Of a stretch of DNA of 64,000 bases, positions 57,860 through 64,000 are shown piece by piece. The notes beneath the pieces are model-generated. The model ran no database searches. It saw only the letters and a list, made by a program, of their open reading frames with translations, and was not told the origin of the DNA. The number at the start of each line of letters is the position of its first letter. The first letter of the stretch is position 1. The DNA is from Sutcliffiella horikoshii (GTDB taxonomy: Bacteria; Bacillota; Bacilli; Bacillales; Bacillaceae_I): NCBI RefSeq assembly GCF_021991925.1, contig NZ_RXZI01000002.1, positions 186,001 to 250,000 on the forward strand. Direction: 5' to 3'. The position numbers and the translations under genes were made by a program.

Positions 57860-57928
57860 GAGTAACAACTGATACATTTATGTTTCAACCAACAAGATAA
57901 TTCAACCAACAACAAGGCAACCATCACA

Positions 57929-57956
57929 GAACCGCCACACCAGGCGGTTTTGTTCT
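57929..57956 (+). terminator. Weak terminator before tal
   Basis: AACCGCC / GGCGGTT stem with a short T-rich tail; probably ends fbaA transcripts after the repeat. Confidence 0.55.
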
Positions 57957-58004
57957 ATTTCTCAATGAAAGCGTAAACAATAACGGCAAAAGGGAGAGAC
58001 AAAC

Positions 58005-58649
58005 ATGAAATTTTTTATCGACACAGCGAACCTGGAAGAAATTAAAGAAGCGCATGCACTGGGGCTACTTGCGGGAGTAACGACAAACCCAAGCCTTGTG
58101 GCAAAAGAAAACATTTCCTTCGAAGACCGCCTACGCGAAATCACGGAATTCGTGGAGGGTTCTGTCAGTGCGGAAGTCATTGCACTTGATGCAGAAGGCA
58201 TGATCGAAGAGGGGAAAGCACTTGCGGCAATCGCACCGAACATTACGGTGAAAGTGCCGATGACGCCAGATGGGTTGAAAGCGGTAAAAGCATTCAGTGA
58301 CCTGAACATCAAAACAAACGTGACCCTCATTTTTAACGCCAATCAAGCATTGATGGCAGCGAGAGCGGGAGCTACTTATGTTTCTCCTTTCCTTGGACGC
58401 CTTGATGACATCGGACAAAATGGAATGGACCTTGTTTCCACCATTGCTGACATTTTCGCGATCCACGATATCCCAACGGAAATCATCGCAGCTTCCATCC
58501 GTCACCCGATGCACATTACGGAGGCTGCCCTAAAAGGGGCGCACATCGCGACCGTTCCTTACAAAGTGCTGATGCAACTCTTCGGACACCCGTTAACAGA
58601 CCAAGGCATCGAGAAGTTCTTGGCTGACTGGAATAACCGCCAGCAATAA
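58005..58649 (+). CDS. tal: Transaldolase (small, YwjH type)
   Basis: 214 residues, the short transaldolase/fructose-6-phosphate-aldolase subfamily. [32 protein letters not shown], the Schiff-base Lys83 in ITVKVPMT, and [20 protein letters not shown] with [11 protein letters not shown] are intact. It links the non-oxidative pentose phosphate pathway with glycolysis. AAAGGGAGAG upstream. Terminator at 58672. Confidence 0.94.
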   Translation: MKFFIDTANLEEIKEAHALGLLAGVTTNPSLVAKENISFEDRLREITEFVEGSVSAEVIALDAEGMIEEGKALAAIAPNITVKVPMTPDGLKAVKAFSDLNIKTNVTLIFNANQALMAARAGATYVSPFLGRLDDIGQNGMDLVSTIADIFAIHDIPTEIIAASIRHPMHITEAALKGAHIATVPYKVLMQLFGHPLTDQGIEKFLADWNNRQQ

Positions 58650-58671
58650 ATTTTATAAAATAATTCGTACG

Positions 58672-58703
58672 CCCCTGCTGAAAATGAGCAGGGGTATTTT
58701 TTT
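58672..58703 (+). terminator. Terminator after tal
   Basis: CCCCTGCT / AGCAGGGG perfect 8-bp stem, 7-nt loop, T run. Confidence 0.88.
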
Positions 58704-58833
58704 ATCTTTTTTTCGACAAAAAGGTTGTGTCGAATATAGGCGTATGGTATCAAATATTACGATTTCATAAAGAATCATGCTTTTTCATATATGAAAATAA
58801 ATATTTCGTGTAAACTAATAGGTAACGTAAAAT

Positions 58834-58861
58834 TTTACGATTGGTAATAATTGTGTATAAT
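58834..58861 (+). promoter_or_regulatory. Candidate promoter of murAB
   Basis: TTTACG, 16-bp spacer, TATAAT; the gene starts 48 bp further on. Confidence 0.5.
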
Positions 58862-58909
58862 AGACAATAGCACTTTTGGAAACCAACCTCGCCTTGAAGG
58901 GAGAACTAT

Positions 58910-60202
58910 ATGGAAAAGTTAAAGATTCTTGGTGGTAATAAGTTAAATGGTACCGTACGCGTTAGTGGAGCGAAAAATAGTGCAGTGGCCTTGATCCCTG
59001 CAACCATTCTAGCGGACTCACCCGTTACGATCGAAGGGTTACCGCAAATATCAGATGTTGAAATTTTAAGCAGCCTGCTTGAGGAAATCGGCGGAAGCGT
59101 ATCATTGGAAGGGGAAGACCTTACAGTCGATCCATCCAAAATGATTGCGATGCCTCTACCAAGCGGAAAAGTGAAAAAACTCCGTGCTTCCTATTATTTG
59201 ATGGGAGCGATGCTTGGCCGCTTCAAGAAAGCGGTAGTCGGCCTGCCTGGTGGCTGTCATTTAGGCCCAAGACCGATTGATCAGCATATAAAAGGCTTTG
59301 AAGCCCTTGGAGCAGAAGTAACAAACGAACAAGGCGCCATCTACCTTCGCGCTGAAGAGCTAAGAGGGGCACGCATTTACCTTGATGTGGTAAGTGTCGG
59401 TGCAACGATCAACATCATGCTTGCAGCAGTAAAGGCAAAAGGCAGAACCATCATTGAAAATGCTGCAAAAGAACCTGAAATCATCGATGTGGCAACACTT
59501 CTAAGCAGCATGGGCGCAAAAATCAAAGGTGCCGGAACAGATGTCATCCGTATCGATGGCGTGGAAAACCTGCATGGTTGCAAACACACGATCATCCCTG
59601 ACCGTATCGAAGCTGGTACATACATGATCATGGCTGCTGCAACCGGCGGCGAAATGATCATCGATAATGTCATCCCGACTCACATGGAGCCGCTGATCGC
59701 CAAGCTTCGTGAAATGGGCGTGAGCATTGATATCAACAACGACCAGGATCAGGTACTTGTCGTTCCTGGCGAAAAACTGAAGGCGGTTGACGTGAAAACG
59801 CTCGTCCATCCGGGCTTCCCGACCGACCTCCAGCAGCCGATGACAACCCTGCTGACAAAAGCAGAAGGCACAAGCATCGTGACCGACACGATCTATTCGG
59901 CCCGTTTCAAACACGTGGATGAACTGCGTCGTATGAACGGCCAGATCAAAGTGGAAGGCCGCTCTGCCATCATCAACGGCCCTGTCCAACTTCAAGGCGC
60001 CAAAGTAAAAGCAAGCGACCTCCGTGCAGGAGCGGCACTTGTCATTGCAGGCCTCTTGGCTGACGGACTGACGGAAGTGACTGGTCTTGAGCATATCGAT
60101 CGTGGCTACAGCCACCTTGAAGAAAAGCTAGAAGGACTAGGTGCCACCATCTGGCGCGAAAAGCTGACAGAAGAAGAAATCGAGCAAATGCAGAATTCAT
60201 AA
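58910..60202 (+). CDS. murAB: UDP-N-acetylglucosamine 1-carboxyvinyltransferase MurAB (MurZ)
   Basis: 430 residues of the EPSP synthase fold. The catalytic Cys116 sits in [20 protein letters not shown], the residue alkylated by fosfomycin; [18 protein letters not shown] opens the first domain and [17 protein letters not shown] is near the second. First committed step of peptidoglycan synthesis. The tal-murAB-glpX-rho position marks it as the second paralogue (MurAB) of bacilli rather than the primary MurAA. GAAGGGAG upstream. Confidence 0.94.
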   Translation: MEKLKILGGNKLNGTVRVSGAKNSAVALIPATILADSPVTIEGLPQISDVEILSSLLEEIGGSVSLEGEDLTVDPSKMIAMPLPSGKVKKLRASYYLMGAMLGRFKKAVVGLPGGCHLGPRPIDQHIKGFEALGAEVTNEQGAIYLRAEELRGARIYLDVVSVGATINIMLAAVKAKGRTIIENAAKEPEIIDVATLLSSMGAKIKGAGTDVIRIDGVENLHGCKHTIIPDRIEAGTYMIMAAATGGEMIIDNVIPTHMEPLIAKLREMGVSIDINNDQDQVLVVPGEKLKAVDVKTLVHPGFPTDLQQPMTTLLTKAEGTSIVTDTIYSARFKHVDELRRMNGQIKVEGRSAIINGPVQLQGAKVKASDLRAGAALVIAGLLADGLTEVTGLEHIDRGYSHLEEKLEGLGATIWREKLTEEEIEQMQNS

Positions 60203-60210
60203 ATTTTTAG

Positions 60211-60246
60211 GAGAAAGAGGGAATCCAAGTGGGTTCCTTCTTTTTT
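60211..60246 (+). terminator. Terminator after murAB
   Basis: Imperfect stem AGAAAGAGGGAATCC / GGGTTCCTTCT with six T. The following 250 bp to glpX hold a decayed snap-back scrap at about 60270-60330 (GCGAAAAGTGAACACCTAGG) and no gene. Confidence 0.65.
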
Positions 60247-60506
60247 GCGTTGCCACCTGTGCAATGAATTGCGGGGTGAAGGACTCTGTCTGGATGCTCC
60301 GCGAAAAGTGAACACCTAGGACGGAAGGTACCCGGAGTTGTCTATAAGCATCAAGTTTTGTTTTTTCACAATTCCACTTTCAAATCCCGACAAATGTGAT
60401 ATACTATTAACGAAAAGTATAGCACAATGCCTTTGGTTGCACAGACAACCTCCAGGCCTACCATAAAAAATAACTAGATTCATAGAACACAAAGGGAGTG
60501 GGACAA

Positions 60507-61475
60507 ATGGAAAGAAGTTTATCCATGGAATTGATTCGAGTGACAGAAGCGGCGGCTTTATCATCTGCACGCTGGATGGGACGCGGAGACAAAGACAGTG
60601 CGGACGGTGCAGCTACTTCCGCCATGCGTGACGTTTTTGACACGGTGCCGATGAAAGGGACCGTCGTGATTGGTGAAGGGGAAATGGACGAAGCACCTAT
60701 GCTCTATATCGGCGAAAAGCTTGGTACCGGCTATGGACCACGCGTCGACGTTGCTGTTGACCCGCTAGAAGGGACTAGCATCGTAGCATCAGGGGGCTGG
60801 AATGCACTGGCGGTACTTGCGATTGCCGATCATGGAAACCTGCTTCATGCACCGGATATGTACATGGATAAAATAGCCGTAGGTCCTGCTGCGGTCGGGA
60901 AAATTGATATTAACGCTTCTGTCACAGATAACCTGAGAGCGGTCGCAGAAGCGAAAAACAAGGATATCGAAGACGTAGTGGCTGTCATCTTGAACAGACC
61001 TCGCCACGAAAAAATCATCGCAGAACTTCGGGAGGCAGGCGCTCGTATCAAGCTGATTGACGATGGAGATGTTGCTGCAGCCATTAACACAGCGTTCGAT
61101 CATACAGGTGTAGATATCCTGTTCGGTTCTGGTGGCGCACCGGAAGGCGTGATCGCTGCCGTCGCACTGAAATGTCTTGGAGGCGAAATCCAAGGAAAAT
61201 TACTACCACAAAATGAAGAAGAATTAATTCGCTGCCGCAAGATGGGAATTGAAGACATCGATGCGGTCCTAAGAATGGAAGACCTTGTCCGCGGTGATGA
61301 CGCGATTTTCGCTGCCACAGGCGTAACCGATGGCGAACTTCTTCGCGGAGTCCAGTTCAAAGGGACCAATGCAACTACCCACTCCGTCGTCATGCGTGCA
61401 AAATCAGGAACCGTCCGCTTCATCGATGGCCAGCATAACATTAAGAAAAAACCAAACTTGGTATTTAAGCCTTAA
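60507..61475 (+). CDS. glpX: Class II fructose-1,6-bisphosphatase GlpX
   Basis: 322 residues. Lithium-sensitive phosphatase motifs [35 protein letters not shown] and [20 protein letters not shown] are present. It dephosphorylates fructose 1,6-bisphosphate in gluconeogenesis, opposing glycolysis; B. subtilis YwjI is the counterpart. GGGAG precedes ATG 60507; GTG 60498 overlaps that site. A repeat lies between its stop and terminator. Confidence 0.95.
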   Translation: MERSLSMELIRVTEAAALSSARWMGRGDKDSADGAATSAMRDVFDTVPMKGTVVIGEGEMDEAPMLYIGEKLGTGYGPRVDVAVDPLEGTSIVASGGWNALAVLAIADHGNLLHAPDMYMDKIAVGPAAVGKIDINASVTDNLRAVAEAKNKDIEDVVAVILNRPRHEKIIAELREAGARIKLIDDGDVAAAINTAFDHTGVDILFGSGGAPEGVIAAVALKCLGGEIQGKLLPQNEEELIRCRKMGIEDIDAVLRMEDLVRGDDAIFAATGVTDGELLRGVQFKGTNATTHSVVMRAKSGTVRFIDGQHNIKKKPNLVFKP

Positions 61476-61505
61476 TAAATAATAAGCGGTCAAGCAGAGT
61501 TACCC

Positions 61506-61628
61506 AGTCGATTGCAGTGCAAGGTGTGAGACTCCTGCGGGAATAAAGGTAGCTTGTGACCTCACAGCGAAGCGAGGAGGCTCAACCACCTTCCCGCGAA
61601 AAGCAAACACCTGGAACGAAAATCAACT
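61506..61628. repeat. Snap-back repeat core (copy I)
   Basis: 123 bp, AGTCGATTGCAGTGCAAGGT to GGAACGAAAATCAACT, with a diverged middle (GACTCCTGCGGGAATAAAGG, GTGACCTCACAGCGAAGCG). Confidence 0.75.
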
Positions 61629-61651
61629 GAGCGTCAAAGCGAAACCTTAAT

Positions 61652-61688
61652 AAAACCGTAAATGGAACCTCCCATTTACGGTTTTCCA
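61652..61688 (+). terminator. Terminator after glpX
   Basis: 14-bp perfect stem AAAACCGTAAATGG / CCATTTACGGTTTT with a 6-nt loop, 176 bp past the glpX stop. Confidence 0.88.
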
Positions 61689-61828
61689 ATATAAATACGT
61701 CAAAAAAACTTCCCACTCCTCGAATAGTGTACTAGAGATGACCTACCATTATCGACAGATTTAGAGGAAATACAAGAATATTCCCCAGAAAATAAACGGG
61801 ACAATCAAAGCTTGTCTATAGAAAATAG

Positions 61829-61858
61829 TTGCTTAAAAGGGCATTTTGTGGGTAAAAT
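61829..61858 (+). promoter_or_regulatory. Candidate promoter of rho and its long leader
   Basis: TTGCTT, 18-bp spacer, TAAAAT. About 255 bp of leader with no ORF follow before rho; a long untranslated leader would suit the autoregulation known for rho. Confidence 0.4.
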
Positions 61859-62121
61859 AAACAATACTACGAGTATTTATGCAAAATCTACCTTATATCT
61901 TCCTAGCGATTCTTCTACATTTTCTTCATAAGGAGAGTTTATCCCACAAACACGAGGGAATCAGTCCTCACTTGGCATCCAATCCATTATCCAAACAAAG
62001 TGAAGCGACTCGCCGTATTTCCCATCCTTCGAACTTAAATTCAGCTTGAATCAGTGTTGGAAGACTTACAATTCATACGACCGTTACAACAATTAAACGA
62101 ATAGAGTGGTGTTTTCTTTTT

Positions 62122-63393
62122 ATGGATTTAACTATTTCTCACTTAGAAAATTTAAAACTAAAAGAATTATACGAGTTTGCCCGTCAGCACAAGGTTTCCT
62201 ACTACAGCAAGCTGACCAAAAAAGAACTTATTTTTGCTATTTTAAAAGCTCAGGCTGAAAAAGACGGCCTGTTGTTCATGGAAGGGGTTTTAGAGGTCAT
62301 CCAATCGGAAGGCTTCGGTTTCCTACGTCCAATCAACTATTCTCCAAGTTCAGAAGACATCTATATTTCCGCATCACAAATCCGTCGTTTTGACCTTCGA
62401 AATGGGGACAAGGTATCTGGAAAGGTGCGTCCTCCAAAAGAGAATGAGCGCTATTACGGACTTTTACATGTAGAAGCGGTGAACGGGGACGATCCGGAAT
62501 CTGCAAAAGAACGTGTGCATTTCCCAGCTTTGACGCCTTTATATCCGGATCGCCAAATTGTGTTGGAAACAAAGCCTAAAGGCCTTTCCACACGTATCAT
62601 GGACTTGATTGCACCGGTAGGTTTCGGTCAGCGAGGTCTAATCGTTGCCCCTCCTAAAGCTGGTAAAACGATGTTGATCAAGGAAATTGCGAACAGCATC
62701 ACGACAAATCATCCGGAAGCGGAACTGATTGTCCTTTTGATCGACGAACGTCCTGAGGAAGTAACAGACATCGAGCGTTCCGTTGCTGGAGACGTGGTAA
62801 GCTCTACATTTGACGAAGTGCCTGAAAACCACATCAAAGTGGCTGAGCTTGTATTGGAGCGTGCACTTCGCCTTGTAGAGCACAAGCGTGACGTAATTAT
62901 CCTGATGGACAGCATCACACGTCTGGCACGTGCGTACAACCTGGTCATCCCGCCAAGTGGACGTACACTTTCTGGTGGTATCGACCCAGCAGCATTCCAC
63001 CGTCCAAAGCGTTTCTTCGGTGCTGCACGGAATATTGAAGAGGGTGGAAGCTTGACGATCCTTGCGACCGCACTTGTGGACACTGGTTCCCGTATGGATG
63101 ATGTCATCTATGAGGAATTCAAAGGTACAGGTAACATGGAGCTGCATCTTGACCGTCAACTTGCAGAACGCCGTATCTTCCCGGCCATCGACATCCGTCG
63201 TTCCGGTACGCGTAAAGAAGAGCTTCTTATCCCGAAAGATCATCTGGATAAGCTATGGGCCATCCGCAAAACGATGTCCGACTCTCCGGATTTTGCAGAA
63301 AAACTATTGCGTAGACTTCGCCAGTCCAAGACAAATCAGGAATTCTTCGAAATGCTGGAAGAGGACCAAAAGGCTGGAACGGCAAAACGCTAA
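62122..63393 (+). CDS. rho: Transcription termination factor Rho
   Basis: 423 residues. The N-terminal helical domain ([20 protein letters not shown]) and RNA-binding cold-shock-like domain ([15 protein letters not shown]) are followed by the ATPase: P-loop [10 protein letters not shown] at ~176, [36 protein letters not shown] and the Q/R-loop. The hexamer ends untranslated transcripts. The ribosome binding site is weak (only GTGGTG-like), and the long leader suggests autoregulation. Confidence 0.97.
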   Translation: MDLTISHLENLKLKELYEFARQHKVSYYSKLTKKELIFAILKAQAEKDGLLFMEGVLEVIQSEGFGFLRPINYSPSSEDIYISASQIRRFDLRNGDKVSGKVRPPKENERYYGLLHVEAVNGDDPESAKERVHFPALTPLYPDRQIVLETKPKGLSTRIMDLIAPVGFGQRGLIVAPPKAGKTMLIKEIANSITTNHPEAELIVLLIDERPEEVTDIERSVAGDVVSSTFDEVPENHIKVAELVLERALRLVEHKRDVIILMDSITRLARAYNLVIPPSGRTLSGGIDPAAFHRPKRFFGAARNIEEGGSLTILATALVDTGSRMDDVIYEEFKGTGNMELHLDRQLAERRIFPAIDIRRSGTRKEELLIPKDHLDKLWAIRKTMSDSPDFAEKLLRRLRQSKTNQEFFEMLEEDQKAGTAKR

Positions 63394-63409
63394 CAATATA
63401 AAACTAATG

Positions 63410-63439
63410 CGCGCCCTGCTTCGGCGGGGGGCGTTTTGT
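63410..63439 (+). terminator. Terminator after rho
   Basis: CGCGCCCTGC / GCGGGGGGCG stem (one mismatch, one G-U) with a TTCG tetraloop and a T-rich tail. Confidence 0.8.
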
Positions 63440-63478
63440 ATTTTTGTGAGGGAGGAGCGGAGTGTGTGAAAACGGAAA

Positions 63479-63699
63479 TGTCCAAAGATTTGCCGTTTCT
63501 GTACAAACATTTTGCATTCTTGTCCAAAGATTTCGGTTACTTGTCCGAAGTTTCCTCTCAAATGTCCGAACGGAATTTTAAAATGTCGAAACCACCTGTA
63601 ATTTTGACCGAACGTTCCTGTAGAATGTCCGAACCGACGTAAAAAGAGCTCTATGAATGTCCGAACAAGCGAGGTAAATGTCCGAACCCAGTTCCACCA
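63479..63699. repeat. TGTCCGAA array with 21/32-bp phasing (third locus)
   Basis: Units start at 63479, 63500, 63521, 63542, 63563, 63584, 63605 and 63626 (all 21-bp steps), then 63658 (32) and 63679 (21). Variants: TGTCCAAA, TGTACAAA, TGACCGAA, TGTCGAAA. Between the rho terminator and the rpmE promoter. Confidence 0.92.
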
Positions 63700-63825
63700 C
63701 CTCAAAATCGAGTAAAAAACACGAATATAATGCTCTTCCGCAAAAAAATGTCCGTCCAACCATCAACATCCCCCACAAGGAAAACATTGGCTACCCCACC
63801 TTTGCATATAACTCCAAAAGTAATC

Positions 63826-63854
63826 TTGCAAAACGTGTCATAAGTTGATATAAT
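63826..63854 (+). promoter_or_regulatory. Sigma-A promoter of rpmE
   Basis: TTGCAA, 17-bp spacer, TATAAT; a near-consensus promoter. Confidence 0.8.
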
Positions 63855-63860
63855 TTCATC

Positions 63861-63959
63861 AGTGTGTTTTTAAGATAAGTGATGGCGACCCAAGTGGTTG
63901 GTATCATTTGAATGATAACTCTGTTTCGAAAGACTCAGGGCGAAAAGGAGATGACAAGA
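63861..63959 (+). promoter_or_regulatory. rpmE leader, possible L31-autoregulatory structure
   Basis: About 100 nt of structured leader. A perfect hairpin TATCATT-TG-AATGATA (about 63903-63918) and GGCGACCC near 63885 are seen. Firmicutes L31 genes are known to have a conserved leader motif (L31-Firmicutes); I cannot confirm a match by eye. Confidence 0.4.
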
Positions 63960-64000
63960 ATGAAAGCTGGAATTCACCCGGATTACCGTAAAGTTGTATT
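63960..64000 (+). CDS. rpmE: 50S ribosomal protein L31, type B, start (cut by window edge)
   Basis: The first 13 residues MKAGIHPDYRKVV are visible, after AAAAGGAG. HPDYRKVV is typical of type B (zinc-free) L31, as in many bacilli that place it after rho, rather than the Cys-containing type A (which would read toward KCACGN). The rest lies outside the window, so type B is a probable but not final call. Confidence 0.8.
   Translation, partial: MKAGIHPDYRKVV

Noticed and set aside
63436-63759. Open frames on both strands with seven-residue repeats (LSKDFGY/MSERNFK type on plus, FGHxxxx type on minus)
   Set aside because: They are by-products of the 21-bp (7-codon) period; the conserved 32-bp step breaks the frame and no proper start region is seen.

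Overview
The window is chromosomal DNA from a low-to-mid GC, endospore-forming member of the Bacillaceae. The evidence is the gene order, which follows the B. subtilis ywd-ywf-ywg-ywh-ywi-ywj block (ung, ywdI, ywdK, gerQ, hemQ, pta, lipL, rsfA, ywfO, ywgA, ywhB, ywhD, pbpG, speE, speB, ywiB, argS, uvsE, clsB, fadF, acdA, rpoE, pyrG, ywjG, spo0F, fbaA, tal, murAB, glpX, rho, rpmE). AGGAGG-type ribosome binding sites, sporulation genes and CcpA (cre), sigma-H and 0A sites agree with this. A NaChBac-like sodium channel and an IcmF mutase fit a Sutcliffiella/Bacillus-type genome, but the genus is only a guess. No rRNA, tRNA, prophage, CRISPR array or transposase gene was seen.

Layout. 0-8 kb: end of a TetR regulator, nitroreductase NfrA1, a secreted M14 carboxypeptidase, VanZ-like, SRPBCC and GlsB/YeaQ proteins, HtpX, a DUF1836 protein. 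8-13 kb: oxidative pentose phosphate genes gndA and zwf facing each other, with a cyclase behind zwf. 12-18 kb: ung, voltage-gated sodium channel, chemoreceptor, CtaM-like protein, ywdI, ywdK. 18-28 kb: gerQ, hemQ, pta, lipL, rsfA, ywfO, ywgA, DUF2254 protein, ywhB, ywhD. 29-36 kb: sporulation PBP, speE/speB polyamine genes, ywiB-argS. 36-39 kb: XapX small protein, uvsE, clsB. 39-51 kb: acyl-CoA degradation block fadF, mmgA, mmgB, mmgC, acdA, tetR, icmF. 51-64 kb: rpoE, pyrG with its CTP-sensing leader, ywjG, spo0F, fbaA, tal, murAB, glpX, rho and the start of rpmE (type B L31).

The genes form several metabolic groups: entry to the pentose phosphate pathway (zwf, gndA, tal), lower glycolysis/gluconeogenesis (fbaA, glpX), acetate overflow (pta with an upstream cre), lipoate transfer (lipL), polyamine synthesis, and a fatty or branched-chain acyl-CoA module whose promoters carry TetR-type operators and a cre.

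The striking part is the intergenic DNA, which is unusually full of repeats: (i) about 130-bp elements bounded by CTGTTGATT/AATCAACAG inverted ends, some inside a larger unit with its own terminal inverted repeats, one of them inserted in another copy with an apparent 8-bp target duplication; (ii) a GGCTCTTTTCTCA-ended MITE-like family; (iii) GGGGTCTGACCCC REP palindromes; and (iv) six degenerate arrays with a 20- or 21-bp period, five of them just downstream of intrinsic terminators. Three of the arrays share a TGTCCGAA motif and the same architecture: several 21-bp steps, one 32-bp step, then a final 21-bp step. That spacing keeps helical phase (2 or 3 turns) but breaks any reading frame, and I rate it the best candidate for an undescribed system here.
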